DNA from: Hymenobacter baengnokdamensis
GTDB lineage: Bacteria; Bacteroidota; Bacteroidia; Cytophagales; Hymenobacteraceae
Direction of reading: 5' to 3'
NCBI RefSeq assembly: GCF_008728635.1
Contig: NZ_CP044285.1
Span: 3,286,001-3,350,000, forward strand
DNA: 64,000 nucleotides
The position numbers and the translations under genes are program-made. This document shows positions 25,016 to 35,659 of this stretch, one piece after another. Below the pieces are notes generated by a model. The model was not told the DNA's origin. It saw only the letters and a list, made by a program, of their open reading frames with translations, and made no database searches. Within the stretch, counting starts at the first letter, position 1; every line of letters starts with the position of its first letter.

Positions 25016-27631
25016 TTACCGACTACCCAAACTGCCTTTCGTAGCTGGCACCGCCACGTTCTGGGGTGGGCCAAGGTAGCTGGCGGGCACGGCACCGGGG
25101 CTCACCACCAGCTTTTCGAGCACCACGCCGGGGTCGACGCGCCAGAACCTGAGGACGTGCGGGCCGGCCGCCGCCACGTGGTGCTGCGAGGTTTTAAGGA
25201 TGATATTACTGGCCACGGCCTGCTCCCAGGGCTTGTTGCCGTTGTCGGGGCTGAGGCCGGTGTGCAGGTTGACGAGCTGCGGCGCTTCGTCGTCAATCGA
25301 CACGGCGTAGCGCAGGCCGGTGGTATTGGTAAAATCGAGGGTCGGGGCCAGGTAGGCGCTCACTGCTACCGGGCCGGCCTGGGAGAGCGTAATGCGGTAA
25401 TCGAGATGCGGGGTGTTGCCGCCCGGCGTGGCCGTGGGCGCGGCCGTGGTGGGGATGCTCGTTACGGCTCCCGCCGTGCGGCCCAGGTCGGGCAGGCGCT
25501 GCCAGCTTACGCCCCCGCCATTCACGGCCTGCGTGAAGTACTCGGCTTCAATCGACACGTAGTCAGCTTTTTCGGGTGTTACGGCGTTGGTCGTCGGCGC
25601 CGGCGCCGTGCCGGCGGCCAGCGTCACCACTTCGGGCATCGTATCGACGGGCGGCTGCTGCCAGTAGGTGTAGCCGATGTGGGTCTGGTCCATCATATGG
25701 TTCCACTTGCCCCCGGCCAGGGTATTGTAGCGCCGCGAGATTTCGGCGTCTTTGGCAAACAGCGCCCGGGCTTTTTCGGCCAGCGCATTGGTGTTGGGCT
25801 GCTTGGTTTTTGCCGCTTCGCGGTTCAGGGCCACGGTGTAGTACAGCTCGTTGAGGTTGGCGCAGGCCAGCACCGGGTGCAGCACCAGCTCGAAGTAGGC
25901 ATCGCGGGCCGCGGCCGGCAGCTTTTGGTTGATGGCCTCCGCACGGGTAGCAAGGGTAGTGTAATCGGCTACTACCGTGGCCCATTCGCCGGTAGCCAGG
26001 CTGTAGGTAGTGGCATCGAGCAGCTCGGGCTTGCGGCGGGCATTGTACTTGGCATACCTGGCGAGGATATCGGCAATTTCGGCGGCGTATTGGGGGCCAA
26101 ACTGCTGGGCCGCCCAGCGCTGGGTGTAGGCCGCTACCCCGTCGGCCGGAATGGCTTTCGGGTTCCAGGCCAGGTCGAGGAAGAATGAGATTGGCAGCTC
26201 CATCGGCTTGAGGTCGCCCACGTTCACAATCCAGATGCGGTCGGCGCCGTAGTCCTTAGCCAGGCTCATCTGCTCCCGGATGCGCGGCAGCGGGTTGGTA
26301 TTGAGCCATTTGTAATTACGCGGCCCACCCACGTAATCAAAATGGTAGTAGATGCCGTAGCCGCCGCGCCGGGGCGGGGCGGCTAGCTTGGGCAGCTTGC
26401 GAATATTCCCCCAGTTGTCGTCGCAGAGCAGCAGCGTCACGTCGTCGGGCACGCGCATGCCCTTGTCGTAGTAGTCCTGTACTTCCTTATAGAGCGCCCA
26501 CACCTGGGGCGTCTGGCCGGCGGGCCGGCCAGTAGTCCGGGCGATGATTTTGCGCTGGTCGGCCACTATTTTTTCGAGCAGCGCAATGTTGCTGCCTTCG
26601 CTCATGGGCTCGTCGCCGTCGCCGCGCATCCCAATGGTAACCAGGCTTTCGTGCCGGCCCATGTTGCGGATTCCCTGCCGCCAGAACTCACGCAGCGTGC
26701 TGTCGTTGGTCTGGTAGTTCCAGGCGCCGTGGCCGTAGCGCTTCCACTCCTGCTGGGCGCGCAGCATAGGCTCGTGGTGCGAAGTGCCCATCACAATCCC
26801 GTATTCATCGGCCAGCTGCGGGTCGGCCTTGTCATCGTCGTTGAAGGCATTGCCCCACATGGCGGGCCACAGGTAATTGCCTTTCAAACGCAGAATCAGC
26901 TCGAACACATGCTCATACGCCTGGTGATTGATGCCGCCAAACTTTGCCTTCGCCCAACCCGCAAAGGCCGGCGCTTCGTCATTGATAAAAATTCCCCGGT
27001 ACTTCACCTGCGGCGTGCCCAGCGTGTGGCGGCCGGCGGCCACGTACAGGCTTTTTTGCGGCGGCACGGGCACATCGGCCCACCAGTACCAGGGCGAAAC
27101 GCCCATCTGCTGCGATAAATCGTACAGACCATATATAGTACCCCGCTTATCGCTGCCGGCCACCACCAGCGCCTGACGCACGCCGGGGAGCGGGTTGGCC
27201 ACGGGCTGCACCACGAAGGTTTCCCAGCGCCCGGCCAGGCTTTTCACGTCGAGCTTACCGGCTTTTACCAGCTTATCTATCAAGGCGCTATGCCCAATTG
27301 TGCCAATAAGCACTACCGGCTGCCGGCCCTGCGGCGGGCTGGTGCGCAGGGCCGGCTTTTGGCCGGTCACGCGCCCGAGGTCGGCCTGCACATCGCGGGC
27401 GGCGCGCAGCACGCCGGGCCACTCGCCGGGGCTGGCGTAGAGCGTGGCGGCCCGGCCATTGGCAAAGAGCGGAAAGCTGCCCGCGCTTTCGGTAGCCGAG
27501 ATATAGCTGGTGCCAACAGGCAGCGCCGCCGGCTGCGCCACGGCCAGCACCGGCAGGAGCAGCAGCGCCAGCGCACCGCGAAGGTGAGTGATGATAGCAC
27601 GCATACTATTACTATTCAATAAGTTATCCAT
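25016..27631 (-). CDS. GH115 xylan alpha-1,2-glucuronidase
   Basis: An 871-residue exported enzyme that removes (4-O-methyl)glucuronic acid from internal xylose residues of long xylan. A signal peptide (HLRGALALLLLPVLAVAQ) leads into the GH115 N-terminal domain, then the barrel with KYRGIFINDEAPAF, the strongly conserved LKGNYLWPAMWGNAFNDDD, and GTSHHEPMLRAQQEW. The C-terminal third has the helical domain and a carbohydrate-binding-like jelly roll. ATG 27631 directly follows the GH10 stop codon (zero spacing), implying coupling; ATG 27604 is the alternative, nearer the signal. It is the last gene of the locus. It complements the GH67 enzyme, which needs terminal substitution. Confidence 0.93.
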   Translation of the reverse strand: MDNLLNSNSMRAIITHLRGALALLLLPVLAVAQPAALPVGTSYISATESAGSFPLFANGRAATLYASPGEWPGVLRAARDVQADLGRVTGQKPALRTSPPQGRQPVVLIGTIGHSALIDKLVKAGKLDVKSLAGRWETFVVQPVANPLPGVRQALVVAGSDKRGTIYGLYDLSQQMGVSPWYWWADVPVPPQKSLYVAAGRHTLGTPQVKYRGIFINDEAPAFAGWAKAKFGGINHQAYEHVFELILRLKGNYLWPAMWGNAFNDDDKADPQLADEYGIVMGTSHHEPMLRAQQEWKRYGHGAWNYQTNDSTLREFWRQGIRNMGRHESLVTIGMRGDGDEPMSEGSNIALLEKIVADQRKIIARTTGRPAGQTPQVWALYKEVQDYYDKGMRVPDDVTLLLCDDNWGNIRKLPKLAAPPRRGGYGIYYHFDYVGGPRNYKWLNTNPLPRIREQMSLAKDYGADRIWIVNVGDLKPMELPISFFLDLAWNPKAIPADGVAAYTQRWAAQQFGPQYAAEIADILARYAKYNARRKPELLDATTYSLATGEWATVVADYTTLATRAEAINQKLPAAARDAYFELVLHPVLACANLNELYYTVALNREAAKTKQPNTNALAEKARALFAKDAEISRRYNTLAGGKWNHMMDQTHIGYTYWQQPPVDTMPEVVTLAAGTAPAPTTNAVTPEKADYVSIEAEYFTQAVNGGGVSWQRLPDLGRTAGAVTSIPTTAAPTATPGGNTPHLDYRITLSQAGPVAVSAYLAPTLDFTNTTGLRYAVSIDDEAPQLVNLHTGLSPDNGNKPWEQAVASNIILKTSQHHVAAAGPHVLRFWRVDPGVVLEKLVVSPGAVPASYLGPPQNVAVPATKGSLGSR

Positions 27632-28723
27632 CTAAAAGTTAACCACTTCGTAGTACGCCGGCTTGGGCTTGAAATTCTCATCGAACAGCAGCGGGTGGTT
27701 TTTGCGGCCGGCCACGGGGTAGCTATCGAGCCAGGTGTAGTGGTCGGAGATATTCCAGAAGGTTACGCCGGTCAGGTACTTTACCTCGTCACGGAACACC
27801 TTGAAAAACAGCTTGTACTGAGCCGTTTGCTTTTGCTGCATCTCGGGCGTGTAGGCGTCCGACTCGCCGGGGCGCCGGGCGCGGCGGTCCTTTTCCCAGG
27901 GGTACACCGACACGTCGAGCTCGGTAATCTGCACCTTCAGCCCCAGCGAAGCGAAGCGCTCGATGGTGGCGCGCAGGTCTTTTTCGGTGGGCTCGACCAG
28001 CGACCAGTGCCCCTGTAGCCCTACCGCATCGATGGGCACCTTGGCCTGCTTTAATTTCTTGAGCAGCTGGTAGATGCGCTCGCGCTTGCCGGGGCGCTCG
28101 GTGTTGTAGTCGTTGTAAAACAGCACCGCTTGAGGGTCGGCAGCGTGGGCGTAGCGGAAGGCTTCGGCAATAAAATCCTCGCCGCAGATTTTATACCAGT
28201 CCGAGTTGCGCAGGAGCTGCGTGCTGTCGTCAGCAACCGCTTCGTTGACCACATCCCAGGCATAAATCTTACCTTTGTAGCGCTTTACCACGGTATCGAT
28301 GTGGTCGTGCAAGCGCCTGAGCAGCAATTCTTTGCTCACCGGGCTGCCGTCCGCGTTTTTAAACAGCCACCTGGGCGTTTGCTCGTGCCAGCAGAGGTTG
28401 TGGCCGCGCACGCGCAGCTGGTGGGCCTGGGCAAAGTCCACGATGGCATCGGCCGGCCCCCAGTTGTAGCGGTTTTCTTCGGGGTGAATGGGGCCCATCT
28501 TCATATCGTTCTCCGGCGTCAGGCTGTTGAACTGCCGGAGAATGAGCGCCACCTCGGCCGGGTTTTTCAAGGCCTGCGGCGACACGGCCACGCCGATGGG
28601 GAAATAGGCCTGGTAGTAATCTTTGAGGCCCTTTTCGGCGGGCGGGCGCTGGCTGCTGCTAAGGCCGACGGCGCCGGTAAACAGCACACTGGCCAGGGCC
28701 AGCCGATACATATTGTTTTTCAT
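27632..28723 (-). CDS. GH10 endo-1,4-beta-xylanase
   Basis: A 363-residue exported xylanase that cuts the xylan backbone with retention. A signal (MYRLALASVLFTGAVG) is followed by a single GH10 barrel. Visible marks are FNSLTPENDMKMGP, RVRGHNLCWHEQTPRW, the acid/base Glu in WDVVNEAV and the nucleophile Glu in VQITELDVS. There is no attached binding module or sorting domain. It is probably periplasmic or surface attached, and would trim imported oligosaccharides. ATG 28723 is chosen over upstream in-frame codons because the signal peptide begins there. It is directly coupled to the GH115 gene. Confidence 0.96.
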   Translation of the reverse strand: MKNNMYRLALASVLFTGAVGLSSSQRPPAEKGLKDYYQAYFPIGVAVSPQALKNPAEVALILRQFNSLTPENDMKMGPIHPEENRYNWGPADAIVDFAQAHQLRVRGHNLCWHEQTPRWLFKNADGSPVSKELLLRRLHDHIDTVVKRYKGKIYAWDVVNEAVADDSTQLLRNSDWYKICGEDFIAEAFRYAHAADPQAVLFYNDYNTERPGKRERIYQLLKKLKQAKVPIDAVGLQGHWSLVEPTEKDLRATIERFASLGLKVQITELDVSVYPWEKDRRARRPGESDAYTPEMQQKQTAQYKLFFKVFRDEVKYLTGVTFWNISDHYTWLDSYPVAGRKNHPLLFDENFKPKPAYYEVVNF

Positions 28724-28801
28724 ATTCTTCAAAAAAGCGTACACTCCGTGCGGAAACGCCACTTTGCGCGTCTCCCTATTCTTTACCAGGCCAGTTAAAG
28801 C

Positions 28802-30394
28802 TTACTTCACTTCCAGCACCACCACCGATTTGGGTGGCATTTCCACGGCCAGCTTATCGCCGCGCTTCCTGGCGCCGCTAAACGTCGCTAACCTGATGTT
28901 GTCGGGCTGGTCAAACGTGTTGTAGTCGCTGACTTTCGCCGAGGTCAATATCCTGCCCGTCACGGTTTTCCAGCTCATGCCGGGCAGCGCCATCTCCATT
29001 CGGAAGCTATGGCTGGGGTCGAGGTTGACGAGCGACACGTGCACCACGCCGTTCTTATCTTTCGAGGCGGAGGCGTTCAGGGCCGGAATTCTCTCGCCAT
29101 TCAGCAGGTAGTCGGGGCTGCTGAATTGCAGGGGCAGCAGCTGCGCATCCTGGTGCACCTGGTAGAGGTCGAAGACGTGATAAGTGGGCGTGAGCAGCAT
29201 CCGCTCTTTATCCGTTAAAATCAAGGCCTGCAGCACGTTCACGGCCTGGGCGAGGTTGGCCCCGCGCACCCGGTCGGCGTGATTATTAAAGATATTGAGG
29301 GTGGTGCCGGCCACCAGCGCATCGCGCAGGGTGTTTTGCTGATACAGAAAGCCGGGGTTGGTGCCGGGCTCTACGTCGGTCCACACGCCCCACTCATCCA
29401 CGAGCAGCGCCACCTTTTTCTGGGGGTCGTACTTGTCCATAATGGCCGCGTGCCTGGTCACTACCGCGTCCATTTTCAGGCAGTTGCGCACCGTGCTGAA
29501 ATATTGCGCCTCGTCGAAGCCGGTGGCGGGGCCCTTCTTGGACCAGTTGCCGGTGGGCAGCGTGTACTGGTGCAGCGTAATGGCCCACATCTGGTTGAGC
29601 GGAATGCGCTTCATGCACGTTTCCGTCCAGTTGGCATCGTCGCCGTTGGCCCCGCTTACCACGTGGCGCAGCGGCGGCGAGCCGGGGTAGTTGTGGGCGA
29701 AGGTGGCGTAGCGCTTGTACACATCCGAGTAGTACTCGGGCGTCATGTTGCCGCCGCAGCCCCAGCTTTCGTTGCCAATACCCCAGAGCGTGACGCCGTA
29801 GGGCTTGGGGTGGCCGTTTTGGGCGCGCTCGCGGGTCAGGGGCGTATCGGCGCTGGAGTTGAGGTACTCCATCCAGCTGGCCATCTCCTGCACCGTGCCG
29901 CTGCCAACGTTGGCCGCCAGGTAGGGCTCGCAGCCGATGAGGCCGCACAGCTCCAGAAACTCGTGGGTGCCGAAGCTGTTGTCCTCCACCGCGTCGCCCC
30001 ACCACACGTTGAGGCGCGGGGGCCGCTGGGCGGTGGGCCCAATGCCATCGCGCCAGTGGTAGGCGTCGGCGTAGCAGCCGCCGGGCCAGCGCATATTGGG
30101 AACGTGGATTTTGCGCAGGGCCTCCACTACGTCCAGGCGCAGGCGGCCCTGCCGGGGCACGTTCAGGCCGGGCTCAACCCAGAAGCCGCCGTAGATGCAG
30201 CGCCCGAGGTGCTCGGCAAATTGCCCGTATATATCTTTGCTAATAAACACTTTAGCATCGCCAGCCTGCACCATTACGGGCACCGTGGCCTGGGCCAGGG
30301 CGGGCGCTACGGGGGCCATGACAGCGGCGGCCAGCGCAAAGGCCAGCCAGTGCCGACGGCCAGCCGGCCGTCGGAAAAGGGTTGGAAACAACAT
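28802..30394 (-). CDS. GH51 alpha-L-arabinofuranosidase
   Basis: A 530-residue exported enzyme that removes arabinose side chains from arabinoxylan. A signal peptide (about 1-35) is followed by the GH51 start GQFAEHLGRCIYGGFWVEPG, the RWPGGCYADAYHWRDGIGP motif, the acid/base Glu in GIGNESWGCGG and the nucleophile Glu in LLVDEWGVW. The C-terminal domain is a beta sandwich. The length fits the family. No arabinose catabolic genes are in the window, so released arabinose must be handled elsewhere or the enzyme mainly clears the backbone. A hairpin lies between this gene and transketolase. Confidence 0.95.
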   Translation of the reverse strand: MLFPTLFRRPAGRRHWLAFALAAAVMAPVAPALAQATVPVMVQAGDAKVFISKDIYGQFAEHLGRCIYGGFWVEPGLNVPRQGRLRLDVVEALRKIHVPNMRWPGGCYADAYHWRDGIGPTAQRPPRLNVWWGDAVEDNSFGTHEFLELCGLIGCEPYLAANVGSGTVQEMASWMEYLNSSADTPLTRERAQNGHPKPYGVTLWGIGNESWGCGGNMTPEYYSDVYKRYATFAHNYPGSPPLRHVVSGANGDDANWTETCMKRIPLNQMWAITLHQYTLPTGNWSKKGPATGFDEAQYFSTVRNCLKMDAVVTRHAAIMDKYDPQKKVALLVDEWGVWTDVEPGTNPGFLYQQNTLRDALVAGTTLNIFNNHADRVRGANLAQAVNVLQALILTDKERMLLTPTYHVFDLYQVHQDAQLLPLQFSSPDYLLNGERIPALNASASKDKNGVVHVSLVNLDPSHSFRMEMALPGMSWKTVTGRILTSAKVSDYNTFDQPDNIRLATFSGARKRGDKLAVEMPPKSVVVLEVK

Positions 30395-30405
30395 GAGCGA
30401 TTAGG

Positions 30406-30479
30406 TGCGGGTGGTCGGTTATCGAAATGCAGGACTAACAGCAGCGCAGAGCCCGGCAGCCGATAACCGACCGCCCGCA
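30406..30479. repeat. Stem-loop between transketolase and GH51 genes
   Basis: Arms at 30406-30424 and 30461-30479 match over 19 bp with one mismatch (TGCGGGTGGTCGGTTATCG). It starts 10 bases after the tkt stop. No T run follows on the minus strand, so it is more likely a stabiliser or a pause site than a terminator. Confidence 0.65.
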
Positions 30480-30488
30480 ACTCCTCGC

Positions 30489-32561
30489 TTAGTTGCCCTT
30501 GGCTACTACTTGCTTCTCGTCTTCCTGCTCGGGGTGGCCGGCGAGCACGTCTTTGGCCCGCTTCACGACGTTTTCGACGGTGAAGCCAAACTTCTCGAAC
30601 AGCTCCTCAGCCGGGGCCGACGCGCCGAAGCGGTTCATGGCAATGACGGCGCCTTCGTCGGTGGCATACTTGTGCCAGCCGATGGGCGTGCCAGCCTCAA
30701 TAGTTACGCGCTTGCGCAGCGTGGGCGGCAGCACCTTTTCGCGGTAGGCTTTATCCTGGTGCTCAAACAGCTCCCAGCTGGGCATACTCACTACGCGGGT
30801 AGCGGTGCCTTCCTGCTCCAGCACCTGCTGGGCCTCCATGGCCAGCTTTACTTCCGAGCCGGTGGCAATGAGAATAAGCTGGGGCTGACCACCCTTCGCC
30901 TCGCTCAGAATGTAGGCGCCCTTGGCCACGCCTTCGCGGGCCGAGCCCAGCTTGGACTGGTCAAGAATCGGCAATTTCTGGCGCGAGAAGATGAGCACGA
31001 CCGGCGACTTGGGCGTGGTCATGGCAATGCGCCAGGCCTCGGTGCTTTCGTTGGCATCGGCGGGGCGCAGCACCACAATGTTGGGCACCGTGCGCAGCGC
31101 GGTTACGTGCTCAACGGGCTGGTGGGTGGGGCCGTCTTCGCCCAGGCCAATGCTGTCGTGGGTAAACACGAACGTGGCCGTGCTCTCGGCCAGGGCCGTG
31201 AGGCGAATGGCTCCGCGCATATAGTCGCTGAACGTCAGGAACGTACCGCCATACGTGCGTAGGCCGCCGTGGTGGGCAATGCCGTTCATCGCCGCGCCCA
31301 TGGCGTGCTCACGCACGCCAAACCACACGTTGCTGCGCTCGGGGTGCAGGTACTGAAACGAGTCGTCGCCCGACTTATCCATCTCGTTCGACGAGGCCAA
31401 ATCGGCCGAGCCGCCGAACATGAACGGCACCGATTTCTTGATAACGTCCAGGGCCTTGCCCGATGCCTGGCGGGTGGCCAGCTCGCCGTCGGCGGGCGTG
31501 TACACGGGCAGGTCCTTGTCCCAGCCTTCGGGCAGCTGGCCGGCGAAGGAAATCTTAAACATATCCGCTTCGGCCCCAAATGCTTTGGCGTAGGCGGCGA
31601 AGTCGGCTTCCCACTGCTTTTGCAGCTCGGCACCTTTCAGGCCGGGCTGGCGCAGGTGCTCATAGACCTCGGCGGGTACCTGAAACGACTGCTCGGGGTC
31701 AAAGCCGTAGAACTTCTTGGTAGCCTTCACGTTGTCGGCGCCCAGCGGCGAGCCGTGCGACTTGCTAGTACCCGCCAGCGGCGAGCCGAAGCCGATAATC
31801 GTGCGTACGGCGATAATCGAAGGCCGGTCTTTCACCGACTGCGCCACCCGGATGGCGTTCTCAATCTCATCGAGGCTGTTGCCGTCCTGCACGTGCTGGG
31901 TGTGCCAGTAGTAGGCATCGAAGCGCTGCATGGCATTTTCAGTGTAGGCGAAGCTGGTGGGGCCATCGAGCGATATCTTATTATCGTCGTAGAGGTAAAT
32001 CATCTTGCCCAGCTGCAAGTGGCCGGCCAGCGAGGCCGCCTCCGAGGCAATGCCTTCCATCAGGTCGCCGTCGCTCACCAGCACGTAGGTGTAGTGGTCC
32101 TGCACCGGCGCGTGGCCCTCTTTGTTGTACAGGGCGCCGAGGTGCGCCTCGGCCATCGCCATGCCCAGGCCGTTGGCGAAGCCCTGGCCGAGCGGGCCGG
32201 TGGTCACCTCCACGCCGGGCGTGATGTGCGACTCGGGGTGGCCGGGCGTGCGCGAGTCCATCTGGCGGAACTGCTTCAGGTCGTCCAGCGACAAATCGTA
32301 GCCGTAGAGGTGCAACAGACTGTAGAGCAGCGCCGAGCCGTGGCCGGCCGACAGCACGAAACGGTCGCGGTTGGGCCACTTGGGGTCTTGCGGGTTGAAG
32401 CGCAGGAAGCGCGACCACAGCACGTAGGCCATGGGGGCGGCGCCCAGCGGCAGGCCGGGGTGGCCCGAGTTGGCCTTCTGCACCATGTCGACAGACAGCA
32501 GGCGGATGGTGTTGACGCTCAGTTCGTCAATCGAAACGTTGTTGGGATTAGGGTTGCTCAT
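30489..32561 (-). CDS. tkt: Transketolase
   Basis: A 690-residue TPP enzyme of the non-oxidative pentose phosphate pathway, which takes xylulose 5-phosphate from the xylose branch into central metabolism. Marks are [17 protein letters not shown], the TPP/Mg2+ motif [18 protein letters not shown] to YLYDDNKIS, the His-containing [19 protein letters not shown] and the C-terminal domain after 560. ATG 32561 starts [10 protein letters not shown]; longer in-frame starts would translate the REP-like element. It is placed inside the xylan operon, but stem-loops lie on both sides. Whether another tkt copy exists elsewhere cannot be seen. Confidence 0.96.
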   Translation of the reverse strand: MSNPNPNNVSIDELSVNTIRLLSVDMVQKANSGHPGLPLGAAPMAYVLWSRFLRFNPQDPKWPNRDRFVLSAGHGSALLYSLLHLYGYDLSLDDLKQFRQMDSRTPGHPESHITPGVEVTTGPLGQGFANGLGMAMAEAHLGALYNKEGHAPVQDHYTYVLVSDGDLMEGIASEAASLAGHLQLGKMIYLYDDNKISLDGPTSFAYTENAMQRFDAYYWHTQHVQDGNSLDEIENAIRVAQSVKDRPSIIAVRTIIGFGSPLAGTSKSHGSPLGADNVKATKKFYGFDPEQSFQVPAEVYEHLRQPGLKGAELQKQWEADFAAYAKAFGAEADMFKISFAGQLPEGWDKDLPVYTPADGELATRQASGKALDVIKKSVPFMFGGSADLASSNEMDKSGDDSFQYLHPERSNVWFGVREHAMGAAMNGIAHHGGLRTYGGTFLTFSDYMRGAIRLTALAESTATFVFTHDSIGLGEDGPTHQPVEHVTALRTVPNIVVLRPADANESTEAWRIAMTTPKSPVVLIFSRQKLPILDQSKLGSAREGVAKGAYILSEAKGGQPQLILIATGSEVKLAMEAQQVLEQEGTATRVVSMPSWELFEHQDKAYREKVLPPTLRKRVTIEAGTPIGWHKYATDEGAVIAMNRFGASAPAEELFEKFGFTVENVVKRAKDVLAGHPEQEDEKQVVAKGN

Positions 32562-32646
32562 GGGGAAAGCGAAAAAGATTGGTGGCGCAAAGGAACGCGG
32601 CGCAGACTGCCCGAGCCGTGTTCCCCTACATATTTTTCGCATGGCA

Positions 32647-32713
32647 GTAGCGTGGACGCTGGGAGTCCGCGCGTAGGTCGTTCCCACGCGCGGACTCCCA
32701 GCGTCCACGCTAC
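32647..32713. repeat. REP-like inverted pair, copy B, inside the xylan operon
   Basis: Perfect 28-bp arms at 32647-32674 and 32686-32713, with GTAG at both outer feet and AGTCCGCGCGT toward the loop. It lies 5 bases beyond the xylA stop and 86 bases before the tkt start. Confidence 0.8.
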
Positions 32714-32717
32714 CTGG

Positions 32718-34034
32718 TTAGATGTACTGGTTGATGAGGCTTTCGAGCCACTCCTGCTTGCCGCTGCGGGGCGTGGGCTCGCCGTGCTCGTGCGCGATTT
32801 TGCGCAGGTCTTCCAGCGTGAGGCGGCCCTGGGCGAAATCGGCCCCGTGGCCCGTATCAAACGAGGCGTAGCGCTCGGTGCGAAACTTCCGGTAGCCGGA
32901 CTTGGTCAGGATATTATCGGCCGTTACCAGGGCGCGGGCAAACGTGTCCATGCCCGAGATGTGGGCCACGAAAATATCCTCCAGGTCGGTCGAGTTGCGG
33001 CGGGTTTTGGCGTCGAAGTTGATGCCGCCGTGCCGGAAGCCGCCGTGCTCCAGGATGATGAGCATGCTCTCGGTCAGCTCGTTGAGGTTGTTCGGGAACT
33101 GGTCGGTGTCCCAGCCGTTCTGGTAGTCGCCCCGGTTGGCATCCATCGAGCCCAGCATATCAGCATCGGCGGCTACTTGCAGCTCGTGCTGGAAGGTGTG
33201 GCCGGCCAGCGTGGCGTGGTTCACTTCCAGGTTGAGCATAAAGTCTTTATCCAGGCCGTGCTCCTTCAAAAAGCCGATAACGGTGGCCGCGTCGAAGTCA
33301 TACTGGTGCTTGGTGGGCTCGGCCGGCTTGGGCTCGATAAAGAACTTGCCTTTAAAGCCCTGCTTACGGGCGTAGTCGCGTGCCATCGTCAGGAACTTAG
33401 CCATGTTGGCCTGCTCGCGCTTCATATCGGTGTTGAGCAGGGTCATGTAGCCCTCGCGGCCACCCCAGAACACGTAGTTTTCGCCGCCCAGCGCGATGGT
33501 CGCGTCGATGGCATTCTTCACCTGGGTGCCGGCGTGGGCCACCACCGCAAAGTCGGGGTTGGTGCTGGCGCCGTTCATGTAGCGCGGGTTCGAGAACACG
33601 TTGGCCGTGCCCCACAGCAGCTTCACGCCGGTCTCCTGCTGGTGCTGCCGGGCATAGTCCACGATGGTGCTCAGGTTGCTTTCGTACTCGCGCAGCGAGC
33701 TGCCCTCCTCCACCAGGTCAATGTCGTGAAAGCAATAGTAAGGCGTGCCGAGCTTGGTAAAGAACTCAAACGCCGCGTCCATCTTGTCTTTGGCGCGGCC
33801 GATAATTTCGGGGTGCGCGTCCCAGGCAAACTTCTTGGTGCCGGGGCCAAACGGGTCGCCGCCCGTGCCCACGAAGGTGTGCCAGTAGGCCGTAGCGAAG
33901 CGCAGATGCTCCTTCATGGTTTTGCCGGCCACCACGCGGCTTTCGTCGTACCACTTAAAGGCCAGGTGGTTGTCAGAGTCGCGGCCTTCGTACTTTATCT
34001 TGTCAATGCCTTTAAAAAATTCCTGGTTAGCCAT
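32718..34034 (-). CDS. xylA: Xylose isomerase
   Basis: A 438-residue enzyme converting D-xylose to D-xylulose. Visible features are [13 protein letters not shown] with the active-site His, [18 protein letters not shown], the metal-binding [16 protein letters not shown] and [15 protein letters not shown], and [17 protein letters not shown]. The length and sequence fit the class II long form common in Bacteroidota. ATG 34034 (MANQEFFKG) is chosen; codons further upstream run into the xylulokinase gene. It lies between xylB (43 bp upstream) and a REP-like pair with tkt. Confidence 0.97.
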   Translation of the reverse strand: MANQEFFKGIDKIKYEGRDSDNHLAFKWYDESRVVAGKTMKEHLRFATAYWHTFVGTGGDPFGPGTKKFAWDAHPEIIGRAKDKMDAAFEFFTKLGTPYYCFHDIDLVEEGSSLREYESNLSTIVDYARQHQQETGVKLLWGTANVFSNPRYMNGASTNPDFAVVAHAGTQVKNAIDATIALGGENYVFWGGREGYMTLLNTDMKREQANMAKFLTMARDYARKQGFKGKFFIEPKPAEPTKHQYDFDAATVIGFLKEHGLDKDFMLNLEVNHATLAGHTFQHELQVAADADMLGSMDANRGDYQNGWDTDQFPNNLNELTESMLIILEHGGFRHGGINFDAKTRRNSTDLEDIFVAHISGMDTFARALVTADNILTKSGYRKFRTERYASFDTGHGADFAQGRLTLEDLRKIAHEHGEPTPRSGKQEWLESLINQYI

Positions 34035-34077
34035 GAGCTGAAGGATGTTAGGGTAGTTGGAAAGTTGATAATTTGGT

Positions 34078-35583
34078 TTACGCCAGCAGCAATTCCGCCG
34101 GCCTGGTTTCGCGGGCCAGCAGCGTCTGCCAGTCCGAGTACGTCTGCTGGTACTGCGCCTGCAGGGCGGGCGTGGGCTCGACGGTGCTGATGCGCACCAA
34201 GCCAGTGAATGCTTCGGCTGCACTGGCATAAATGCCGGCCCCGATGCCCGCGCCGCGCGCCGCGCCCTGCGCCGCGTCGGTGTCGTAGAGCTCCAGCGTC
34301 AGGTTGCCGCAGTTCACGAAAGCCTCGCGGAAAACCGGGCTCAGAAACATGTTGGCGTGGCCGGCGCGCACTTTCTGCACCTGCACGCCCGAGGCGCGCA
34401 TGATGTCCATGCCGTAGTTCAGGGCGTACACGATACCCTCCTGGGCGGCGCGTAATATATGATTTTTACTATGTATATTAAATTGCAGGCCGTGCAGCCC
34501 GGCGGCGGCCGGCCGGTTTTCGAGAATGCGCTCGGCCCCGTTGCCGAAGGGCAAAAAAAGCAGGCCCGCCGCCCCTACCGGAGCCTGGGCGGCCAGCGCA
34601 TTCAGCTGCTCGTAGGGCAGGTCGCCCACGAGTTTGCGCAGCCAGCTATTGAGAATACCCGTGCCGTTGAGGCACATCAGCACGCCGTTTTTGGGCTGCT
34701 CGCGGGTGCTGTTGACGTGCACAAACGAGTTGACGCGCGAGCGCGGGTCAGCAGTGGTGGTTTCGTTGATGCCGTACACCACGCCGCTGGTGCCGCCGGT
34801 GGCGGCTACTTCGCCCGCGTTCAATACATTGAGCGAGAAGGCATTATTGGGCTGGTCGCCGGCGCGGTAGCTGATAGGCGTGCCCGCCGCCAGGCCCAGC
34901 GCCCGGGCGGCCTCGGCGGTGAGCCGGCCCTGCACGGCAAAGGTATCGACCACCTCGGGCAGCAGGTCGGCGCTGATGCCGTAATAGTCGAGCAGCTCCT
35001 GGGCAATAGCCTGCCGCTTGAAATTCCAGAATATGCCTTCCGACAAGCCCGAAACCGTGGTTTGCAGCTGGCCCGTGAGTTGGTAGGCGAGGTAATCGCC
35101 GGGCAGCTGAATCTTATGGATTCGGGCGTAAATCTCCGGCTCGTTCTCGCGCACCCACTTCAGCTTGGAAGCCGTGAAGTTGCCGGGCGAATTCAGGAAG
35201 TTTGCCAGGCAGAACTCCTCTCCCAGCCCGGCAAAAGCCTGGTTGCCGATTTCCACGGCGCGGCTGTCGCACCAGATAATGGCGGGGCGCAAAACGCGGC
35301 CGGCCTGGTCGAGCAGCACCAGCCCGTGCATCTGGTAGGTGATGCCGATACCGGCCAGCAGCGTGGCATCGAAGCCGTAGGCGGCCCTGAGCTGATGGGT
35401 GGCATTGATAACTTCCTGCCACCAGCGCTCGGGGCGCTGCTCGGCCCAGCCGGGCTGGGGCACGGCGATTTCCATCTCGGTGTGGGGCGAGGTCACGGCC
35501 GCCACGCACCGGCCGGTAGCGATGTCGAGCAGCGAAGCTTTGATGGAAGAGCTACCGATATCGTAGCCGAGGAGGTATTTCAT
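34078..35583 (-). CDS. xylB: Xylulokinase (FGGY family)
   Basis: A 501-residue kinase making xylulose 5-phosphate. The N-terminal phosphate-binding stretch is [17 protein letters not shown], then [23 protein letters not shown] with the substrate-binding Asp, and the C-terminal ATP-binding [11 protein letters not shown] and [14 protein letters not shown]. The length is right for XylB. FGGY kinases can be confused with gluconate or ribulose kinases, but its position directly before xylA settles the role. ATG 35583 (MKYLLGYD) is chosen. A long xylan operon is read through it. Confidence 0.94.
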   Translation of the reverse strand: MKYLLGYDIGSSSIKASLLDIATGRCVAAVTSPHTEMEIAVPQPGWAEQRPERWWQEVINATHQLRAAYGFDATLLAGIGITYQMHGLVLLDQAGRVLRPAIIWCDSRAVEIGNQAFAGLGEEFCLANFLNSPGNFTASKLKWVRENEPEIYARIHKIQLPGDYLAYQLTGQLQTTVSGLSEGIFWNFKRQAIAQELLDYYGISADLLPEVVDTFAVQGRLTAEAARALGLAAGTPISYRAGDQPNNAFSLNVLNAGEVAATGGTSGVVYGINETTTADPRSRVNSFVHVNSTREQPKNGVLMCLNGTGILNSWLRKLVGDLPYEQLNALAAQAPVGAAGLLFLPFGNGAERILENRPAAAGLHGLQFNIHSKNHILRAAQEGIVYALNYGMDIMRASGVQVQKVRAGHANMFLSPVFREAFVNCGNLTLELYDTDAAQGAARGAGIGAGIYASAAEAFTGLVRISTVEPTPALQAQYQQTYSDWQTLLARETRPAELLLA

Positions 35584-35659
35584 AAGGCAGAGCAACAGCC
35601 GGGGCCGCGCCGGAATGGCTAGCGCGAAAGCGGGGATAACTGGTATAAAACGGGCTAAC

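Noticed and set aside
31269-34190. A long open frame opposite tkt and xylA
   Set aside because: It is antisense to two clear enzymes and even runs through the REP-like palindrome between them.
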